Part shown: one piece after another, positions 1 to 57,650 of the stretch
Numbering within the stretch: position 1 is the first letter of the stretch
How the letters are laid out: each line of letters starts with the position of its first letter
Assembly: GCA_964023275.1 (NCBI GenBank)
Contig: OZ029921.1
Span: 13,459,806 to 13,523,805 of the forward strand
DNA: 64,000 nt
Direction: 5' to 3'
Source of the DNA: Norana najaformis
Lineage: Eukaryota; Annelida; Clitellata; Crassiclitellata; Hormogastridae
Position numbers and translations under genes: made by a program
Notes under the pieces: model-generated
Databases searched by the model: none
The model's input: the letters and a program-made list of their open reading frames with translations, nothing else
What the model was told of the DNA's origin: nothing

Positions 1-279
1 AACATATTTTATTCACCAAATGTCACAAATTACAGTTTGATCTAATAAAGTAGATGTTATTGTTCATTGTTATGCTTAACATTTATTATTAATCACTTGT
101 TTTGTCATAAATGAAATAAATGTGATTTTAGCTAAATTCTGCTAGCCTAGGAGGCTAGGACACAGTCAATCGTATAGAATTCGAAACACTGTTGTTTTTT
201 TTGGTCATTGAAATATTTCAAAAAAACCTGTCAGAAATGAAATATTTCAAATGAAATATTTCACGCTCACATCACTAGT

Positions 280-1290
280 CTGATATAACATTCAAGACAG
301 CTGTCTCAGTTAAGTGGAAATGTTGATATGTCCAATGTTTGGCAGGTATTAAGTTGTTATGCAGAAGATGAGCGTTAAGCTACGAACTGATGCAGCATTC
401 AAGTAGTTTTTGTAGGAATGACATGTTCAAAATTGGCCTGTAGTTTGTAGGGTTATGGGGATCAATATTCTTTTTTCAAAACAGGTGTGACTATTACACG
501 CTTGACTCGAAGGAAAAATGCCTTGCTGAAGTGATGCATTGCAGAGAAAGTGATAAAGGATGCTGTCCCCTCGACAAACTGCTTTACAATCCATGTTGGT
601 GTAGGATCTAGCTCACAGTTCTTATTTGGTGCATCCAAAATGAGCTGACAGATGGCTGCAACGTGAATACTTTGAACTGATCGAGAGATGAAGAACAGTG
701 GTTATCTTCAAAGGTTGGCTCAGATGCTGATGATGTCAAGGACTGAACCTGTCTGACCTTGATGCAAAATGCCCTAGAAAAATCAGAAAGGGTCAGTTCA
801 CTAGATGATGCTGACTATAACTTTTTCCCTTTTAGCTAGGACAGCAGACAGAGTGTCTCCCATAGCTTCTTTGTGTTTCTAGGGCTATCCTTCACCTTTG
901 CCTCCCAGTACCTATTTTGCTTCTGCTCATAAAGTCTATGCCTAGATTGAACCTGCTCAGTCCTGTCATTTCAATCACCAGCATTTTTTATCTGCAGTAA
1001 CGGCATTATCTCGAATTATTGCAACTCCTCCAAATATGCACTTAATCCCCAAGGTGCCATTCCATGCCGCAGCAGCCACATCAGCTTTGGGAACGTAGGG
1101 AGGTTGAACCCAAGAAGAACAAGATGCATCAATACATTTGTAACCAGGTTGAGTAATTTGCCGTAAAGTGATATCTTCACAATGCTCAAGATGAGTTTCA
1201 CCAGGGCTTGGACAGCCAAACCATGGTGCTGAATAATATTCTGCAGCCCAGCAGATTTTTCTCGCTGCATTTACATTTAGGCATCCCACT
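280..1290 (-). mobile_element. CR1/L2-like non-LTR retrotransposon fragment (EN and RT N-terminus)
   Basis: Read on the minus strand, 1289-975 resembles the APE endonuclease domain with a GGVAII-RDN motif, with a frame change near 1250. Further on, 960-700 resembles the EN-RT spacer (LYEQKQNRYWEAK). Then 650-280 gives RT fingers motifs: VIVTPVLKK, NPTNYRPILNMSFLQKLLE, LNAHLLHNNLIPAKH. Several frameshifts and stops; a dead copy. Confidence 0.75.
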
Positions 1291-1794
1291 GTAGCAGTAC
1301 TGCCAACACTGTGGTCGTCCTGCCTTGGTGGTTCGTGGTTAAGTATTCCAGAATTCTCAGATCAAATATTATTTGTATGGGGTGTTTGAAATCATTTCTG
1401 TAGCCATATTTGTAGTTTAAACAGTATTTTCTGAACCCCGTCGCTCAGCAGAATTCACACCTGAGCACAGTGACAGTTATTGAGCTTGCATGTACAATAC
1501 GCAAGCATGTACGACTTGTGCAGTTGAAAATTTCTACTCAGAAGTATCCAAAAATGGAACAATGAATGAAATCCACAGAAAGATCAGTGGAATCATTGTA
1601 GAATCCGTAGAGATTGAAACATGGTTTTAGAAAGAGATGAAAGCATATTTATCCATGGTCGCTCTCGTTGCTACATGCTTCAGAAACTCCGAACATGCTG
1701 TCATCATTCAACTATAGTAGGGAATCTGTTGGTTGGGTTTTGCGTGTGTGCGCAAGCTTGCCACTGGCGACTCTTCTGGTATTCTGACCAGTGT
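1291..1794. other. Intronic sequence, nothing recognised
   Basis: The short open frames here have no family motifs. I see no gene or repeat signature. Confidence 0.4.
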
Positions 1795-1920
1795 TTACTG
1801 GTGGACGAATGTTCCGTTCTTAATGACTTTTAACATCATTAGTGCAGAGAGCGCCTCTGATGAGTTTATCTTGAAGAGGCACTATACAAATTTCAAATTA
1901 CAATTACAATTTATTGTAAA
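1795..1920 (+). repeat. CR1/L2-like 3' end (tail type A)
   Basis: Contains agcgcctctgatgagttta followed by cttgaagaggcactataca and a (ATTACA)n-like tail. The same end follows RT C-termini at 4811, 22143 and 41931. Confidence 0.65.
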
Positions 1921-2221
1921 AGCGCAGAAATGTCTTTAATTGTCGAATAATATTAGGATTGCTACAAACACATGCTGAAGTGGCCATCCTACATGTTAAA
2001 GTGTTAAACAAGATCAGAAGTCAAAATTTATATCTGTATTTGACTAGAAGTGCTTATTGAACATGTCCTACAAGAGTCCGATCATTATAAAACGGCACTG
2101 GATGGCTTTTTCTTGTGATATATCATCCAACTTACTTAAGTCGCTTAAGTCAGCATCTGCTGACTGCTATTTCTGTATATTGTATTGTATGAGGTTTTCA
2201 AAATATTTGCTACATTTTTAG

Positions 2222-47767
<45,546 letters not shown>

Positions 47768-49190
47768 TTGTAATCCGAGCTTTAGGCAAAATATTGGTAC
47801 CGAAATTAGTAAAATGATGATGATTTTTGTCTATGATCTGTTAGAATTCTTTTTTACTGATAACCATGGCTGCTGAGAAAGAAATATTGTTTCCCTGCCT
47901 TATTCCTGTTAACAAGGCTGTTAGTTTTTGCTGTTTGACCTGGACTAGTATTTATTTTCTGTGCCAGTGCTGGTATTGTTTTGCATTTTATCTATAGCAT
48001 GGGGTTGATGCTGTATAAAATTACCTCTGCTGACCTTTCAATGACGTATAATCTTTTATTCCTAATCTAGACCAAACTCAAGCAGAGTATTATGACTGAG
48101 CTTGTGGGAAATTTGTTGCATGATGGAAATTTTCTGATTACAGTAGGATGGCATGGAACACCATTGATGTAAATTGAATAATATAAAGTTGTTAGGTATC
48201 AAACAGTACTAGCTGAAAACTAAATTATGGACCGTTAAGATAAAGAACGGCGGTCCCATGAACATCAGTTATGTCACTTCTGTTGGAAGGATAACTTGCA
48301 AGCCCTTTCTTTTCAGAATCATGCTTGTATGAGGAATGAAAACTTGAAACATTCTGCTGGAATTGATGTACTTGTTAAACTTATTCATATTGAATCTGTC
48401 CTTGCATTTACACCAGGCACTTGTTATGGCACTCCTCATTACAACACAAAATCTTATATAACATGGTTGGGTAATGGATCCCAAAATTTATTCACCTATA
48501 GAAATTAACTTATGATAACATGACCTTGTTATAAGGCAGTTCTTGAGATGGCTTCCAGTCTTGTAACAAGTTCTGGTGTATACACAACCCAATGAGACCC
48601 TTCAAGAGTAGCCTGTTTATATTATTGTGCTTAAGCAGAAATTTTTGAATGGTTGACATAATGGTATAGTTGTGTAGACAATCTCGGAACTAAAATATTG
48701 TCAGTGTTTTAATTATATGTTGCTTTAGTTTATTCTGTTCATAATTTAAATTAATAAGCAATCTAAGGGTAGCTCACTGGATGGGACCAGTTCCTTAGTA
48801 ACTTTTTGAGAAACTGTAGGGGTTAACCATGAACAGTGTAAATTCCGCAAGTGTATATGAAAGAAATATGTGTGCCGTAATAACAACAGCCACTGTAGAT
48901 CAGTGGCTTTGTAGTTGTTCAACCATAGCTGGCCATTGTGGATTTGACTTACCAGTAATACCTTTGGTTCGTGTGACAACCAAGGGACCAGACATCAACA
49001 TCCGTGGAAGAATTCTTACCCATTGTGATGACATTATATTGCATTTTATTATATATTCTTCCATTAGCAGTGCTTTTATCATGAAGAAAAATATCACACT
49101 AATCTTTAGTAATTACATTAATACACTTACTACATTTTCTGTCTTCCTAAACAGATGCTTTATGCATAAATAAACAGGCATAGCTTCTCT
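47768..49190 (+). other. CHD 3' UTR (inferred) with candidate poly(A) signal at 49169
   Basis: Non-coding sequence after the stop without recognisable transposon protein fragments, unlike the repeat-rich DNA that begins near 49430. AATAAA at 49169-49174 is the clearest poly(A) signal I saw. The end is inferred; a shorter UTR is possible. Confidence 0.4.
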
Positions 49191-50551
49191 GTAGAAGTTA
49201 AGAACAGTATTGAAAGAATGAAATTAATGTGCAGACTTATTGCAAATGACAACATGCAGTTACCAGTGTCACGGTGCCATTTAGAAGTACTACTGGTTCT
49301 GATCTCTTGGTGTCAATTTTAAAATTCAAACTCTGAGGTTTTGGAGGCGGTATAAAATTAATTATGTTTTGTGTGGTACTAAGGCACCGAAGGTGGTTAA
49401 GACTTGGAGGTGATAGACTACATCAACATCATAAATCGTAATCTTGAAAATTTCCAAAGTGTTACTTTAACACTAAATGCAGCGCACTAGCTTATTCACA
49501 AGCACAGTGTCATGTCAAAGGGGTTGTCCAAAGAAGCCATGGGAAGAACAAAGTCTGGCTGCCGGAAGACCAGAGAGAAGGGACAGAGGAGTGGGTTGTG
49601 CTTAGGTTGAGAGAAATGGGGAGGCAGCAGATTGGATGGATCAAGGTAAGATGTTTTAAAAGGCACAACTTCAATTTTGAATGGAATGCCAAAGACGTAA
49701 TAGATTGGGGGGCTTGTATGGGTAGAGTAGGGTGATTGGAAGGTAAAAAGTTTGCAAAGATAAGTAGGTTTAAAGTATTGCAGAGTTATAGGTTAGAGAA
49801 AGAACTTTGAAATTAATGCGTTCTGGAATTTTCAGCCAGTGGAGTGATTTCAGGATAGGAGTGATATGGTGCTACTTGGATGTCCTGGCGACATCTCGGG
49901 CAAGTGAATTTTGGATGAGTTTAAGATGCTTTATTTGAGTGGATTCGAGGTTGATGAAAGCGAATTACAGTAGTCAAGGTTGGAGTGGACATGAGGTAGC
50001 AATGGTACATGCAGTTTTAAAATCAAGCATAGATTGAATAAGGCAAAATCATAAATATAAATGAAACAGGTGCATGAGAAGTTGATGATGTGATTTGAAA
50101 GCAAGAGATGTGGGTCAGAGATGATGCCATGATTGCATACAGGCAAATTAGAGGGAAAGTGAGGGTGGAGGAATTAGCTGATAGATGTCTAGAAGAGTCA
50201 GGAGTTTCTTAATCTGATCTGGGAGAACTAGAACAATAAATTCAGTTTTGGCAGGGTTGGGGCAAAGGAGGCTAGAGAACATCCATTTTGAGATTGGGTT
50301 GACAACATCAAGCAACTGAGTGATGGACGAGGAAAGGAACTTGGAGAGAAGGATATGAAGAGTTGAGTGTCATCAGCACAAAGAAAGTGGTCAACTCGGG
50401 TGGCATAGTGTACAAAATAAAGAGAAGTGGATCTAGGATGGAACCTTGAGGGACACCACAAGAGAATGGGAGAGGTTGTGAACAACAACTTGCAGCTTTT
50501 ACGGAAGAGAAGCAGGAAGACAAGTAAGACTGGAAGCAAAATGTATCGGTT

Positions 50552-50690
50552 TTTTATATAGTGACCGTATGGCCTCGACCCTGCTCATTTTGCAATGAAT
50601 TTATCAGGTGAGATCCCTCACCACCACTGCCTGTTTGAATGGGCGCCACGCCATTTAAGGTCCCCGTGCAAGGACCGTAACTAAGAGGGC
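50552..50690. repeat. Short repeat T, insertion 1 inside an RT
   Basis: It shares ttatatag-gacc, ttttgcaatgaatt-atcag, gtgagatcc-tcaccac, tgcctgtttgaatgg and gccatttaag-tcccc with 50867-50985. It separates the RT text IYDTALL from SYLSSCF on the minus strand, so it is an insertion. Confidence 0.8.
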
Positions 50691-50866
50691 AGTATCATAG
50701 ATGCCAAACCAGGAAGATAGTTGTTGAAGAAGTAAGTCATGATCAGTGGTGTCAAAAGCAACAGAAATGTTGAGAAGAAAGAGGCAAGAGACTTGCTGAT
50801 GACTAATGGTAGAGACTAGTTTGTTGTATAGATAGACGGGCAGGATTTCAGTGGAGTAAATTTGCA

Positions 50867-50995
50867 TGATTTTATATATAGCGACCCTGCTTATTTTGCA
50901 ATGAATTGATCAGGTGAGATCCTTCACCACTGCTGCCTGTTTGAATGGACACCATGCCATTTAAGATCCCCATGTACAGACCTTGATAGCCCAAG
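50867..50995. repeat. Short repeat T, insertion 2 inside the same RT
   Basis: About 85% identical to insertion 1 by eye, same orientation, 315 bp away, with different flanking sequence. Confidence 0.8.
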
Positions 50996-52804
50996 ATTCA
51001 AATCTCTTGCTGTTAAGTGAATCCAGACTGGTAGGATTGAGAAGTGAGTTGGTTATCATTCAGCTGGGCAAGGACATTGCATTCAGTTAGCTTGGATAAT
51101 AAAGATTGGAGATACAGTGAAAATTAGAGAGGTGTTCTTTGACAAGTTTTGTTTTTTAGAAGGGGAGTGAGAGGGAAAAGTTGATTATTTTCATGGTAAT
51201 AGGAACAAGGACAGAGAAGTAGGAATAGGATCTAGTTTGCTTTGTTTTTTGGGGAGAGAATTTAGAAGGCATGATACTTCTAATTCAGAGGCTTGAAGAA
51301 AAGTTGAGAGAGATGACTGTAAGGTAGGGGGAGCAAGACTGAAACAGGGCACTAAATTGGTGTGTGCCGAAAAGACGAGGGGTAATGTGAGTTAAGAAGA
51401 GGTTGCATTGAGAGGTGAAAGGATGAGATTTTGTCAGAAAAATGGGCAAAAAGCATCAGCAATAGAAGAGGTAGGGATCTTGGGAGTGGGGAGAAAGATT
51501 TACAATGGGGAAGAGACGTGACAGCTTTCCAGAGAGGTCTTGGATTTGAGGAGTTGGATGAATAAGTGAACAGTAGTACTTTTTCTTGGCAGTAAGTTGG
51601 TGGCAGATTTCAGAATAGTAAGTGCCTTTGCCTTAGATCTAGGGTCAGTAATGAACTTGTATGTGTTTCCGTGTGTGATGTGTTTGGCAATGAGTGACGC
51701 GCGAGTATGAAGAAGGTTGTTGAATCTAGTATTGTAGCAAGGAAAGAGATCATCAAGGGAAGCGAAGCTTAGAAAAAGTTGGGAGTTGATGATGTCATGA
51801 AGACTTGACAGTCAGTGGACTCAATCCGGCAGAAAGATTGAGAAGATGGAGGAGGGCATGGAAAAGGCTTGATATCCAGGTAGGCATTGATGTTGAGAAC
51901 AGAGTGAGATAGCTTATGAGATAAGAGAAGTAGAGAAGGTGATGATGAGACCCAGAGAGTAGTTCTTAATTGAGTTGGGAAGTTGTGTTGGACAGGGTTG
52001 ACTGATGACAGAAGATTCAGGAAGTCGGAACCAATAGGACCAGATGGATTATCAGCGGGAATGTTGAAGTCACTGGTAAGTGAGAGCTGCAAGTGAAAGG
52101 AGCGAGGCAAACTGAACAAGACAGAATGAAGATTTGGAGTTAGTAGGCAGACGAAGCAAGGGGACGATAGATGTTAAACACTATTTGTAGATTGGAAGCG
52201 GTCCTGAGTGATAGAAGCGCATGCAAAGGAGCGAAAGTTATGACAGGAGAAGTCAAGGACAGCGACTGACTGGTTCACGAAATCTGAATGCGTTGACCCC
52301 GCCGAGGGTTTTTGCATCACAGTTGTACATGGTTTGGCAGTAGGCCTACATGTAATAGAATTGAATGATGTTAGCATTAAGCTTAAAGGTTTTTATGATA
52401 TGAATACAGCAAACAGATTTGCTATAAAGTGTCAAGTGTAATATGTGTTAATTGCATCTACATTTCACAGTTTCAGTTGGACAGATAATTACTCACGTCT
52501 GTAGCAAATATTGGTTTAATTCTTTTACATCCACCTGCGTGTTCATTAACTTTATCAGCCATTAGGTAAATGTAAATGTCCAAACTTTCTTAGCACCACA
52601 GAAAGCCATATCAGTGAGACAATCTTATTCACCAGCACTATATCAAAGCAAGTCTGCAAGATTCTGGTTTGTTTGGCCAATTTCGGTGTCAGTTCGGAAT
52701 CCAGGGGTCAGGTCAGTGAGACATGGTGCGATTGTGGAAATAGGTGATGATGATCATGGATTGGTGCAGGAGTGGAAGCAGGATGAGATAGCTTGAAAAG
52801 TTCG

Positions 52805-53020
52805 TTTTTGTAATTGTAATTTGAAATTTGTATAGCGCCTCTTCAGGATAAAACTCATCAGTTTGAGTGTAAAGCTGCAGGAGAGAGGACAAGAGGAGTA
52901 CTGGTATCGAAAGGCCAGAAAAGAGGATGAGCGAACCGGTGGAGGTCTTTCGGGAGTTCGTTCCACAAAGCGGGGGCCGTGTAGATTAAGGAGCGGTTGC
53001 AGAATTTGAGAGGAACTAAT
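52805..53020 (-). mobile_element. CR1/L2-like C-terminus, type A tail
   Basis: The plus strand begins gtaattgtaatttgaaattt then gtatagcgcctcttcagg, the inverted type A tail. The minus strand then reads SLIYTAPALWNELPKDLHRF. Confidence 0.8.
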
Positions 53021-53024
53021 ATAA

Positions 53025-53600
53025 GAACCTCTATAGCGCCACTGTAATAATGCTTAAGGCATCAGTGGATGGTCGCTGCTAAGCAAAATTGTTGTCCAAG
53101 CCAAATTCCATGGCGAGTCCGGTCGAAAAGCCAAGGGGGAATCCAGAAGACACAGAGACAGCCTATGGAGGAAATAAGTCCAGGAAGAGGTCGGTTTTCA
53201 GTCCAAATCAGAAGGCAAAAACAGACTGCTGAGCTAATATTTGCCGGAAGAGAGTTCCAGAGTCTAGGGCAAGCGGACAGAAAAGGAACGCCTACTAAGA
53301 GCTGTTCTTGGAGGAGACTGGAGGCCGAGATAAGGAAAGGTAAGGAGAAAAACGAGTAGATCTGGGCTGTTGGGTAGTGAATAGCTGGCGAATGTACAGT
53401 AAGAGGGTTGAGAAGTTTGAAGGCCGTTGTTGATAAGAGATACAGTTTTGTAGTGGATGCGTTGAGGGACATTAAACCAATAAAGTGATTTGAGCACCAG
53501 AGTTATGTGGTGGTGTTTGAGAGTTTTGGTAACTGCACGGGCAAGAGCATTCTGGATTGTTTGAAGGCGTTTTATTTCAGATGAGTCTGTGTCAGATGAG
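53025..53600 (-). mobile_element. CR1/L2-like C-terminus, type B tail
   Basis: The inverted type B tail gaacctctatagcgccactg and ttaaggcatcagtggatggt is followed on the minus strand by CPRLWNSLPANISSAVCF and LKSLYWFNVPQRIHYKTV. Confidence 0.85.
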
Positions 53601-54135
53601 ATGAGTTTTCAAATACCCAAACGAATAAAGTCCTATAGCTTACCTACAGCACACTTCAATCCTCCGATCTTCGTCATTTAGGCCTGCATACCAACCACTC
53701 CCTTCAACTTGCTCATCTGCCTTATTGCTTTTCCACCCTCCCATCACCGCATCCTTAAAATTTGGAAATCGCTCCATAGCAGGAGCCTAGCTGCTCCATC
53801 CTTCTGGAATGAACCGCCAGAATTATAATTATCTAACCCATCATACGAACTCACCAATATTTCACCCCTTACAAGCTGTGCAGGTCTTACACTCAAAACT
53901 GAAAATACTACCCCAATCCTATCCCACTTGTTCCACTTCCCCATATCTCTCTTCGCTCCAAATCCAAACGCCATCCACCGTAGCGGTCTGACTGTCTACC
54001 TGCCCGACTCTTGGATCTTTATCTGGAACCGAACCCTTCTTGTCTATCGATTTTGTTTTGACTGAGCGCCTGTGAATAAGCTTGTTCCTGCGACCTACCT
54101 TCCGTTGGGCGCTGTAGAAATCTCGAGTTTACTGT
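53601..54135 (+). mobile_element. CR1/L2-like C-terminus, type C tail
   Basis: Minor ORF text SYELTNISPLTSC and LLVYRFCFD matches the 57980-58560 copy. The tail reads gactgagcgcctgtgaataa and cgttgggcgctgtagaaatc. Confidence 0.75.
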
Positions 54136-54400
54136 AATCGTAAACTCGAAAATTCTGCTGCGCCCAATTGGATCTGCGGGACAGATAAGGGGAAGACGAG
54201 GAATCGGGATAGGATCTGCGGAAGAGGAGTGTTTACGCTTTTGTTTTACTGTAGTTTCCGATTACGATTACAGAAGATGGAGTTGCAGCAGTTAAGTTTG
54301 GAGTGAATAGTTGATGAGGCTACTGTGCAAGCAGTTTTATGATCAAGTACGGGATGAAATCTGCAGTCGTGTAAATGAATATGCATGTAGCAAGTGTGGC
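54130..54400 (-). mobile_element. CR1/L2-like fragments, inverted type C tail plus RT piece
   Basis: The inverted tail (cgtaaactcgaaaattctg) is followed on the minus strand by an RT piece reading VASSTIHSKLNCCNSIF. It sits tail-to-tail with the preceding copy. Confidence 0.65.
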
Positions 54401-54402
54401 AA

Positions 54403-54478
54403 GTCACTTGTTCCAGGGTCCCACTCTCCAGTTTGACCTCCAGGTCAAACTGGAAAGTGGGACCCTGGAACAAGTGAC
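54403..54478. repeat. Near-perfect hairpin, 37-bp arms
   Basis: Arms 54403-54439 and 54442-54478 are reverse complements with one mismatch and a 2-nt loop. The right arm is RTE coding sequence (KLESGTLEQVT). The left arm is its inverted copy at the element's 5' junction. Confidence 0.95.
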
Positions 54479-55110
54479 AGAATTCGTATATCTGGGGAGC
54501 GTTATAACGGAAGACGGACGATGTACAAGAGACATCAGACGCAGGATTGGCTTGGCATGCGCGATGTTCGGCAGACTGAGCAAGATATGGAGAAGCAAAG
54601 AGATATCAATGAGAACTAAGAAAAAGCTATACGAATCATTTGTCATCCTAGTGTTGCTGTACGGAGCAGAATGTTGGTGCCTGCGCAGGGAGGACCAGAG
54701 GAGACTGCTGGTGGCAGAAATGGCCTGGCTGAGGAGAATGCTGGGCAAAAGCAGGAGAGACAGGATCCGAAACGAGGTAATACACAGGGAGCTCGGGCTG
54801 ACGGATACAGTAGTAGACGGGATCAGGAAAAAAAGGCTCTCTTGGTTCGGCCATGTATCAAGAATGGATGACAGGAGACTTCCGGCTATGGCGATGTATA
54901 GTTATGTAGAAGGTACAAGAAGCCGTGGAAGACAACCAAAAACTTGGATGGACAACATAAGGGAGGATCTGAAGGCGTGGAACATGGATATGAGAGAAGC
55001 GGTGGACAAAACCAGAGACAGAAGTGCCTGGAGACGACAAGTTGAGGCCTCATCGTTGGCCCGTTGGCCTGACGGAGGAGAATAAAAGAAGAAAGAAGAA
55101 AGAAGAAGTG
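54440..55110 (+). mobile_element. RTE-like retrotransposon C-terminal fragment
   Basis: Open for over 200 codons: EFVYLGSVITEDGRCTRDI, SKIWRSKEISMRTKKKLYES, VLLYGAECWCLRRED, RLSWFGHVSRMDDRRLP and RSRGRQPKTWMDNIREDL, to a stop at 55083. A (GAAGAAA)n-like tail runs 55084-55109. The RT core is absent (5' truncation at the hairpin). Confidence 0.92.
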
Positions 55111-55524
55111 TGATATAACAGATTTGGTCATCAAATGTAAAGTTTTTGTCTAAGATGAGTTTGCGAACAGGAAAAGAGCAAGGCCCAGATGCAAGCAGCT
55201 GATGGAAATGACCACAATTGTTTCTGCAATGTTTTTGGTTTCTTTGGTTGACCTTAAACGCTACAATCAGCGTCGAACCCAAAATCCATTGCACTGCGAA
55301 AAGATAATGGTTTGCTAAAGGACTGAATTTGCCAGGTTTTTAGAAGCGTTCAATCCCAAGTCAGAAGTTAAATTCTCCAATCGTGACTGTTAAGTCGAGG
55401 GCAATGAGTTGGCTTAAACCTCTGACAACTCCCATTTGTTTTACGTACAAATTACCATTTAAAAGTAAAACCTTCAGTAACAGTCGCACCGTTAGCCATG
55501 AATTATCAACAGGGTAGCCGCTCT

Positions 55525-55690
55525 GTTTGTGGGGCACAGTAGCCGCTTGTTTAGAGCGCTCAGCTTGAGTTCGAGTCTCCTTGGAACGAAACGGTTACTG
55601 TGTTAGGATCATGAGCAAGTCCTTCACACCTCTGCTCAGTCCCATATTATATATTGGCGCTTAATAACTGCAGAAGTAATTATAATATAG
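55525..55690 (+). repeat. tRNA-derived SINE (probable)
   Basis: cacagtagccgcttgtttag resembles a pol III A box and gcttgagttcgagtctcc a B box (GGTTCGANTCC-like), about 30 bp apart. A SINE-like body follows: gatcatgagcaagtccttca, cacctctgctcagtcc, then an AT-rich end. Confidence 0.7.
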
Positions 55691-56614
55691 GCTGAGCAGT
55701 ATTCAGTTCGAGTGCGAATGTCCGCAAAGGGGAGGAGAACGGTGATGCGAACAAGGAAGATAGAGGTCCAAAATAGGTCATCATTGCGGACATTCTATAT
55801 AGACGACCTTTAAGGATTCTTTCTCACCTAAGTCTTCCGGCTTTCTATTTGGCCATTTAGCTATCATCAGCTATGCATCATTCAGTCTACGACCGAGTCC
55901 AAAGCGGCCGCTGCTGCGGTTTGATCACATGGTGGGTATTTATAGCGAAAAGTAAGTAAGCAAGTACCGTCTGCCAATCTATGGTTACAAAGACTCGCGG
56001 AGACAATCGAAGGCGTGTAGTTAACCATAACAGCAACGCCGTATGTAGTACGTACAAAGCTTATATCACTGTATTCCCAAGTGGACTTCATATGTTGTAG
56101 GAATCGAGGATTTCAGCACATGGCGAGCGGGGAGCGCAAGCCTATATGGGATCTGGTGGCAGAGCCCCAGTGGGTTCCAGGGTAAAGTTCCTGGTGAGGG
56201 TCAAACAGGCAAAGCCGCCCTCTGAAGCTGAGAGCTTGTTACAAAATTAGTCATTTTGGGCTATTTTTCTTCCATCATTTTCGGATTTCTACGTTGTATT
56301 CTGGAGTCTAGACTGTGCCGCATAATTAAATTTCAGTACTTATAATATAGATCTCTGCGGAAGTCTTGTGTGTAAACTTGAGAGCGAGCAGGATAGCACA
56401 GACTTCAATCATCGTTCATCACTCCATTTGGTGATAAAGCCGCCATCTGCACTGCTCTCTTTAATTTATACCAGGACTTTTAGAGCGCAAAGTTCAGAGG
56501 TTAACACATACCTAGATACATGTCTGATCGGATCCATAGATGAAAGTAAGAATGTATATATACGCAGATATATACAAAGCAGGGCTCAGCCTTAGGAGAA
56601 ATAGCTTAACTGCC
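55691..56614. other. Intergenic, nothing recognised
   Basis: No protein motif or repeat pair was identified. Confidence 0.35.
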
Positions 56615-57245
56615 TAGGTAATCGTATTCGTAAACCCGAGATTTATACAACGCCCAACGAAAGCCACGTCACGGGGACCAGCTTATTCACAGGCGTTCAG
56701 TCAAAACAAAATCGATAGGCAAATGTGTTCGGTTCCAGGTCAAGATCCGATTCAGGCAGAGAGACAGCGTGGCAGCTACGGTGGGTGATGTTTGGGATTG
56801 GAGCTAAAAGAGGGATAAAAGGAAGAAGGGGGTCAGTATATGATCTGTGAAAGAGGAATGTTTTCAGTTTTGAGTGAAAGGCCAATGCAGAAACTGCAAG
56901 CGGTGGAGCATATGTGAGTTTGTATGATGGGTCAGATAACTGTAGGAGGGGGTTTTTATTTCAGAGTGGTGGGACAACTTTGGCTATGATTACCAAATTT
57001 TAAGGATGAGGTGATGGGAGGGCAAAGAAGTGTTAGGGCAGAAGAGGAGCGGGTTGAAGTAGTGGCTGGGTTGAAAATAACCGACGAAGATAGGAAGGTT
57101 GGGAAGATTGAAGTGTGTTGTAGGTAAGTGATAGGACTTTGTACTCGATTCGTTCAGGTATTGTAAGCCAGTGAAGTGATTTAAGAACAGGAGTTATGTG
57201 ATGGTGTATGGGGGTTTTGGTGACAGCACGAGCAAGAGCATAGGT
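56615..57245 (-). mobile_element. CR1/L2-like C-terminus, type C tail
   Basis: The inverted tail (tttatacaacgcccaacgaa, gcttattcacaggcgttcag) leads on the minus strand to MAFHSKLKTFLFHRS. The text on to 57245 parallels the other type C copies. Confidence 0.82.
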
Positions 57246-57562
57246 AATATAATCTGCACATACCTACATACATGTCTGCACTGGGGAAAATACAAGGCTG
57301 AGACAGCATCTACAACAGTATATCCTTTGTAAAATGAATAAGGTTTTCAGGTCGTATTCTTGTCCTAGTTCAGGTCTTTCATACCATAACTGCAGACGCG
57401 GGGCTTTGGACCTTTGACCTTCTAGAACCGCTTTGGTATGCGGGACATATATCGCAACCCCCCAGCATCGACCACCGTTGTCATTATAATCGTTTTCCAC
57501 CTCAGCACCACGCTGTATTCCCCGAAGATTTTAAGAAGGGAACCATTAAAAAATCTTTCGTA

Positions 57563-57650
57563 TAGTAATCTCGAGAATTCTACAGCGTCCAACGAAAGCT
57601 AAGTCGCGGAAACCAGCTTATTTAGGCCAACAGGCATTCCCCGGCCTGCT
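57563..57650 (-). repeat. Solo type C tail
   Basis: aatctcgagaattctacagc and gtccaacgaaagctaagtcg are the inverted type C tail, without an RT body. Confidence 0.65.

Larger units (their letters stand above)
49432..52400 (-). mobile_element. CR1/L2-like retrotransposon, long decayed copy (EN + RT) with type C tail
   Basis: Minus strand, 5' to 3': HSDFVNQSVAVLDFSCHNFR and TSDFNIPADNPSGPIGSDFL (endonuclease), spacer, FLLNISVAFDTTDHDLLLQQ and LSSWFGIYDTALL (RT motif 3), SCGVPQGSILDPLLFILYT (motif 4), CADDTQLFISF (catalytic), then MAFHSKLKLCL near the C-terminus. The tail includes agattacgattta. It is interrupted by two copies of a short repeat and many frameshifts. Confidence 0.88.

Noticed and set aside
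975-1289. 104-codon minus-strand ORF as a host gene
   Set aside because: Context and the GGVAII-RDN pattern place it in a decayed CR1/L2-like endonuclease upstream of RT motifs on the same strand.
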